Origin: a virus
IMG/VR virus record: IMGVR_UViG_3300043567_001187
Span: 30,486-94,485 of that record
DNA: 64,000 nucleotides
Direction: 5' to 3' (one strand)
Shown: one piece after another, positions 60,470 through 64,000 of the stretch
Position numbering within the stretch: the stretch's first letter is position 1
Layout: every line of letters starts with the position of its first letter
Translations under genes and position numbers: made by a program
Notes under the pieces: generated by a model
Databases searched by the model: none
What the model was told of the DNA's origin: nothing
Seen by the model: only the letters and a program-made list of their open reading frames with translations

Positions 60470-61786
60470 TTAATCTATTCTCTTATCTCCATGCAAATAC
60501 TTAAACGTAGGAAAACGCAAACTAATACCACCATCCTGATTCTCGCTTTCGCTAAAATATTGGACAGTAATTACTTTTCCAAGAATTTTCTTAGGGTGTT
60601 TGTAAAAGTCTTGACGCTGTTCAATACTAAATCCGCTACCAACTCTAACGTCATGGTTCTTATATTTAATAGTTACACAACTAAGCATAGTTTCCTCATG
60701 TTCTGCACTATTCTTTACGTATCTAAATGGCCCCATTTCTACATCTACTACTTCATACTCATCATCAAAAAAACTCTTATATTTAAGAAGGTCTTTGCTT
60801 CTTTTACCCTTATAAGGCTCATTTGCTCTGAGCATCAAACCTTCCCAATTGTATTCATTGGCTCGACCAGTCCATTCGGCAAAATGGTCATCGTCTTTAA
60901 TGAGTTCTTGACCAAGTACACTCAGACAAACGCAAGTATTTTCTCTCATTACTTCTAGTAGATTATTATAACGAATAGAATATGGTTTGTTCGACTGCCC
61001 CTTCTTGCTATAAAATTCATCGTTACTAATCATATCAAAAATTTTATATGATGGATTAGGGATAGTATGATCCTTCTTTTTTAGTTGTTTCATAACCCCC
61101 TGAAAATCCTCATTACCTTCGTCATCAACAAGACAAAGTTCACCATCAAATACTATATTAGTAATGTTAAGAGCCTTAATACCGCCCCTGACAACATCAA
61201 GAGTATCAAAGGTTTTTCCCGTGCGGGAATAGAAGGTAGTATCACCGCTGCTATCAACAATGCCGATACATCTAGCACCATCAATCTTTCTGCTAACATA
61301 CCAACCATCCTTCCAGTCTACGAGTTTAGGTTCGTACTTATCCGCCAGAGCAACGCTAAACTCTGGAATATGATCCGGTATAGCCTTGTTGATAATCTTA
61401 TCACCCGCTCTGGTTTTCAAGTCCTTATCAATAATACAATGAATTAGTTCCTCATATTCGTCATTATGTTCAATAAAACTATTGACAGCAGCAATAGCAT
61501 CGTGACCAGTAATCTTACGGTCTTTTAGATCATCCAAAAGATCAAAGAAATTACTGTATTCATTCTTTCGTGCAACAAGATGATTCTTTTTCTTTAGATT
61601 ATCACTTGTTACATTATATTGCCACAAAGGATGATAAGTATAAAGAAGAATTTTCTTAGCAAATATCGCTGATGGATTATTGAAAATCCCACAATTAATC
61701 TTAATAAGATCTTCTTTGTCTTTTGTACTACTAGTTGCTCTCAGGGCATCAACCATATTCTGCACATAATCAAAATCGTGAGTCAT
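60470..61786 (-). CDS. ATP-dependent DNA ligase
   Basis: 438 aa. SRKIDGARCIG with the adenylated Lys (KxDG), FDGELCLVDDEGN (motif III), EGLMLRANEPYKG (motif IV), LLKYKSFFDDEYEVVD (motif V), then an OB domain (VTIKYKNHDVRVGSGF). Seals nicks in replication and repair. AAGGAG upstream and a promoter carrying a dyad. Confidence 0.9.
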   Translation of the reverse strand: MTHDFDYVQNMVDALRATSSTKDKEDLIKINCGIFNNPSAIFAKKILLYTYHPLWQYNVTSDNLKKKNHLVARKNEYSNFFDLLDDLKDRKITGHDAIAAVNSFIEHNDEYEELIHCIIDKDLKTRAGDKIINKAIPDHIPEFSVALADKYEPKLVDWKDGWYVSRKIDGARCIGIVDSSGDTTFYSRTGKTFDTLDVVRGGIKALNITNIVFDGELCLVDDEGNEDFQGVMKQLKKKDHTIPNPSYKIFDMISNDEFYSKKGQSNKPYSIRYNNLLEVMRENTCVCLSVLGQELIKDDDHFAEWTGRANEYNWEGLMLRANEPYKGKRSKDLLKYKSFFDDEYEVVDVEMGPFRYVKNSAEHEETMLSCVTIKYKNHDVRVGSGFSIEQRQDFYKHPKKILGKVITVQYFSESENQDGGISLRFPTFKYLHGDKRID

Positions 61787-61805
61787 CCGTTTAGTCTCCT
61801 TTGTT

Positions 61806-61827
61806 TAGCGTAGTATACCATACGCTA
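61806..61827. promoter_or_regulatory. Inverted repeat over the ligase promoter -10
   Basis: TAGCGTA-8-TACGCTA, a perfect 7-bp dyad covering the -10 (61812-61817). Its position suggests an operator for a repressor; no factor is known. Confidence 0.45.
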
Positions 61828-61839
61828 GTCCTTTGTCAA
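61812..61839 (-). promoter_or_regulatory. Sigma70-like promoter for the ligase gene
   Basis: TTGACA (61834-61839), 16-base spacer, TATACT (61812-61817), 25 bases before the ligase start. Confidence 0.62.
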
Positions 61840-61888
61840 GTATCGACAATCTAGTGCTGCTTCTTGAATCTTTCGCTTAATTTTTGTA

Positions 61889-62056
61889 CTAAATCGCTGC
61901 CCGCTGTTGGAAAAAACATGTAAAAATAGAGTGAACAATCAAATAAAATCCCGCTATTAAACAGTTTACCCCATAGAATATAGCAAAAATCATATGCTCA
62001 TTATAAGTCATATTGTTTTCTTGTAGGTGTTCAGTCCATTTTTTCTTTAAACTCAT
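61889..62056 (-). CDS. Small membrane protein, 55 aa
   Basis: Start taken at ATG 62056 (MSLKKKW), 10 bases after GAGGAG; upstream ATGs are in the same frame. Two hydrophobic helices (HMIFAIFYGVNCLIAGFYLIV and FTCFF). Overlaps the next gene upstream by 26 bases. Unknown; holin- or exclusion-type small membrane proteins look like this. Confidence 0.5.
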   Translation of the reverse strand: MSLKKKWTEHLQENNMTYNEHMIFAIFYGVNCLIAGFYLIVHSIFTCFFQQRAAI

Positions 62057-62681
62057 AAAACCATAACTCCTCATTACTTTCACTTATCCATTTATTGCCA
62101 CTATATTCACAACTAAATTCTTTGCTAAATACCTTCCAATGAGGTTTAGTATCAAATTTTCTACTAATAAAACTCCCACCATCTAACCAAAATATTCTAT
62201 TATTAGGCTGAATAAAATACTGACCATCTCCAACAAAAACATGACCACATTTATGTCCTCCAGCCATTTCTCCATATCCATTATTATATTGTGGCCCTAA
62301 ACACCAGTCTAGCGTGAACATATACTGTGCTTTTTCTATAGTTTTATTTTTTAATAACAAATTTGCTGCTCTATTTTTTGTATACTGATTAATATTAACA
62401 GAAACATAATAACTTAAACTATCCCATAGTTGAATCCAATCTAAGGAATAGTTAGTTCCTCCATTTTGTATGGAGTGTAAATAGTGTATAGGAACCCTGG
62501 CGTGTTGACTACCATACTCTGTCATTATGCTAAATAAACCGCATCTTTGAGGTATGCTAGTATAACCAAAGACTTCTACCAAGGTTCTAGGGTTGCTAGA
62601 TTTTGGTTCTTCATTATAAAAAAAAGCATTATCTACATAAGCAGAGAATACTGGGACATCTATATTGAGATAATTACTCAT
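62031..62681 (-). CDS. Unknown protein, 216 aa
   Basis: Aromatic-rich with a DWCLGPQYNNGYGEMAGGHKCGHVFVGDGQYF stretch broken by H and C residues that might bind metal. Acidic C-terminus. No named family; follows endonuclease VII with an 8-base overlap. Confidence 0.5.
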   Translation of the reverse strand: MSNYLNIDVPVFSAYVDNAFFYNEEPKSSNPRTLVEVFGYTSIPQRCGLFSIMTEYGSQHARVPIHYLHSIQNGGTNYSLDWIQLWDSLSYYVSVNINQYTKNRAANLLLKNKTIEKAQYMFTLDWCLGPQYNNGYGEMAGGHKCGHVFVGDGQYFIQPNNRIFWLDGGSFISRKFDTKPHWKVFSKEFSCEYSGNKWISESNEELWFYEFKEKMD

Positions 62682-63024
62682 ATTTTCTATTCCTTGATGC
62701 TATCAAGTAATTTACTGCTTTTATAACACTATCTAAATTATCTCCTAGTTTTCCAAGACCAGTATTGCAAGGTTCGCAGATCCAACCCCTAAAACTATCA
62801 TCAGAATGATCATGATCCAAACACCATTTGTATGGAACTTTTCCACAAAGTTCACAAAATTCTGGTTTTGGTGGGGCAGTTTTATGTAATCCACTTCGTA
62901 TCTTAGAATGTTTTTTAACACACTTTCTACATCTACTATCTAGATTATCTTTGTACATACTGTGTTTAGGAAAACTTTTAAGGTTTTTTCTTTCACCACA
63001 GTAGGTACAAATTTTTCTAGGCAT
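62674..63024 (-). CDS. Endonuclease VII (Holliday junction resolvase)
   Basis: 116 aa. KICTYCGERKNLKSFPK and CRKCVKKH zinc-binding start; FCELCGKVPYKWCLDHDHSDDSFRGWICEPCNTGLGKLGDN is the T4 gp49 catalytic core with the HxDH residues and paired cysteines. Cuts branched DNA before packaging. The gene starts 23 bases after tmRNA and has no clear Shine-Dalgarno. Confidence 0.9.
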   Translation of the reverse strand: MPRKICTYCGERKNLKSFPKHSMYKDNLDSRCRKCVKKHSKIRSGLHKTAPPKPEFCELCGKVPYKWCLDHDHSDDSFRGWICEPCNTGLGKLGDNLDSVIKAVNYLIASRNRKYE

Positions 63025-63047
63025 TATGGAGATGGTAGGAGTTTAAG

Positions 63048-63402
63048 TGGAGGCGGCGGGTTCTGCCCCCGCGTGTTGTGATATTTCTAATTACATCTTC
63101 TACAAGTTTATTTTATTCATGAGTTAAATTGGATTACAGAATAAACAAGACTAATCCAATCTTACCAACTTCTCTTAACCTACAACCCGTTGGATATTGT
63201 AAGTGCAGAGGGATTTGACGACAGACTTTTGATCGCTACCCTCATTCGCAATCTCAGTCTGTTACTGCCCTTTTTTGTCAGGCAGCAAGTGCTAACTGAT
63301 TTGTGCCAGTTAAAGCATTTGGTAGATTTTTATAGTGGCCTTTCCACCAACCACTACTTGCTAACATAATCTTCTATATCCAATCGATTCTATTTCGCCC
63401 CC
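63048..63402 (-). ncRNA. ssrA: tmRNA (ssrA)
   Basis: 355 nt. Acceptor GGGGGCG / CGCCTCC (7 bp) with A73; D-like arm AATCGATTGGAT, as in TTCGACGGGAT of known tmRNAs; first pseudoknot TAGTGG .. CCACTA; reading frame ending ALTGTNQLALAA then TGA; 3' region ACTTGTAGAAGATG similar to the E. coli sequence before the T-arm. The T-stem GCGGG / CCCGC is intact but its loop is GGCAGAA, not TTCxANT. CCA not encoded. Rescues stalled ribosomes and tags peptides for proteolysis. Confidence 0.85.
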
Positions 63403-63971
63403 TATTTTATAGTACACCTTTTACACTTATTGTCAACCGTCTTGTTAGACTCTACAGAATGTCTATATACTCCCATAACTATTCCACTAGTAGTTCCCAC
63501 ATTTAGTGAACGTACACTACCATAATGAGGAATGGTCAAAATCACATTAGCACGATCTAAAATCAGATTTGATAATCCTTTGCTTTCTTCTCCAAAAATA
63601 AATATTGGCTCAAGAGCATTATAGAACTTGTAGTGGAAAAGATTAATGGTTTTGTCATCATACTCCGGAATATTATTTTCTATTGCAATAAGGGTTCGTC
63701 CAGAACATTGCAAAAGAAAAGACTCTTCGTCTTTATGGTGATATATAGGAGTATAATTATGTGTTCCTACGCTACCTCTTTTATCCCACTTCTTTTTGCC
63801 AACATAGTGTACACTTCTAAATCCAAAAAAGTTAGCATTACGAACCATTGTGCTAAGATTAAAGTCTCCATTTATATTAATCATAGCAACACTGGCTGGT
63901 ATACTAGTGCTATGACAATAATTAGCAATATCTGGAATCTCTAGTTCTTTCAGACTATCTATCACATTCAT
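63402..63971 (-). CDS. TrmH/SpoU-type RNA 2'-O-methyltransferase
   Basis: 189 aa. NGDFNLSTMVRNANFFGF (motif 1), IFIFGEESKGLSNLIL (motif 2) and LTIPHYGSVRSLNVGTTSGIVM (motif 3), the SAM trefoil knot. It would methylate tRNA or rRNA ribose. It ends 1 base into the tmRNA 5' end. The substrate cannot be told from sequence alone. Confidence 0.85.
   Translation of the reverse strand: MNVIDSLKELEIPDIANYCHSTSIPASVAMININGDFNLSTMVRNANFFGFRSVHYVGKKKWDKRGSVGTHNYTPIYHHKDEESFLLQCSGRTLIAIENNIPEYDDKTINLFHYKFYNALEPIFIFGEESKGLSNLILDRANVILTIPHYGSVRSLNVGTTSGIVMGVYRHSVESNKTVDNKCKRCTIK
63409..63436 (-). promoter_or_regulatory. Promoter placed for tmRNA start
   Basis: TTGACA (63431-63436), 16-base spacer, TACTAT (63409-63414). 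Six bases separate the -10 from G1 of tmRNA at 63402, the normal distance to a transcription start. Located inside the end of the methyltransferase gene. Confidence 0.6.
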
Positions 63972-64000
63972 TTTGAAGATCCAATAATTGTTTTTCCAAA

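Noticed and set aside
61860-61930. 23-aa ORF starting MFFPTAGSDL near 61889
   Set aside because: Overlaps the membrane-protein end, has no ribosome site; kept out for lack of support.

Overview
The window reads as part of a large tailed-phage genome (Caudoviricetes). It carries a full phage-type replication and recombination set, a deoxynucleotide supply set, T4-type rIIA/rIIB and endonuclease VII homologues, tail-fibre-like proteins and a sigma-like factor. There are no ribosomal protein or host housekeeping operons. DNA is AT-rich (about one third G+C by eye). Genes are tightly packed with many ATGA/TAATG overlaps, and nearly every gene is on the minus strand; the one clear plus-strand gene is an HNH endonuclease at 57094-57546. 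Shine-Dalgarno sequences (AGGAG) and TTGACA/TATAAT promoters are common, so the host is a bacterium with a standard sigma70-like system. I cannot name the host.

Layout, high to low coordinates (the direction of transcription). 63.4-44.5 kb is an early-looking region of short units, each behind a TTGACA-16/17-TAnnnT promoter: TrmH-like methyltransferase, tmRNA, endonuclease VII, ATP-dependent ligase, sulfotransferase-like protein, HhH-GPD glycosylase-like protein, a tRNA-Leu(UAA) gene interrupted by a small group I intron, rIIA/rIIB, an AEP-type primase, RuvB with a Zn-ribbon/RuvA-III-like partner, an actin-like ATPase, a secreted thioredoxin-like protein, a secreted trypsin-like protease and a macrodomain. 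44.5-30.1 kb is a glycan locus: RmlB, HAD phosphatase, NeuB-like synthase, a ThDP enzyme of the acetolactate-synthase family, two SDRs, a dehydroquinate-synthase-like cyclase, a sugar kinase-like protein, an RfbH/ColD-type 3-dehydratase and several glycosyltransferases, followed by GMP reductase and a deoxyribosyltransferase-like protein. 30.1-21.4 kb holds virion-like genes, a sigma factor, a ClpP-like protease, an inactive DeoC-like protein and two paralogous beta-helix fibre-like proteins. One of these has a GC-rich LamG domain that looks recently acquired. 21.3-17.8 kb is a membrane-protein cassette around a papain-like protease. 17.8-0.9 kb is the nucleotide and DNA metabolism operon: dCMP deaminase, B12-dependent ribonucleotide reductase, PhoH, HNH, RecA, DnaB-like helicase, DnaG-like primase, dNMP kinase, a RecB/Cas4-type nuclease, a DNA polymerase III alpha split into two genes around a DnaQ-type exonuclease, and SSB.

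Points that stand out: the split polymerase, the intron in tRNA-Leu(UAA) at the same site as the cyanobacterial/plastid intron, a phage tmRNA with a non-canonical T-loop and its own promoter, two genes that appear to start at AUU, the branched-sugar pathway predicted from the glycan locus, and the foreign GC-rich LamG domain. All functional calls are from reading sequence motifs; no database search was run.
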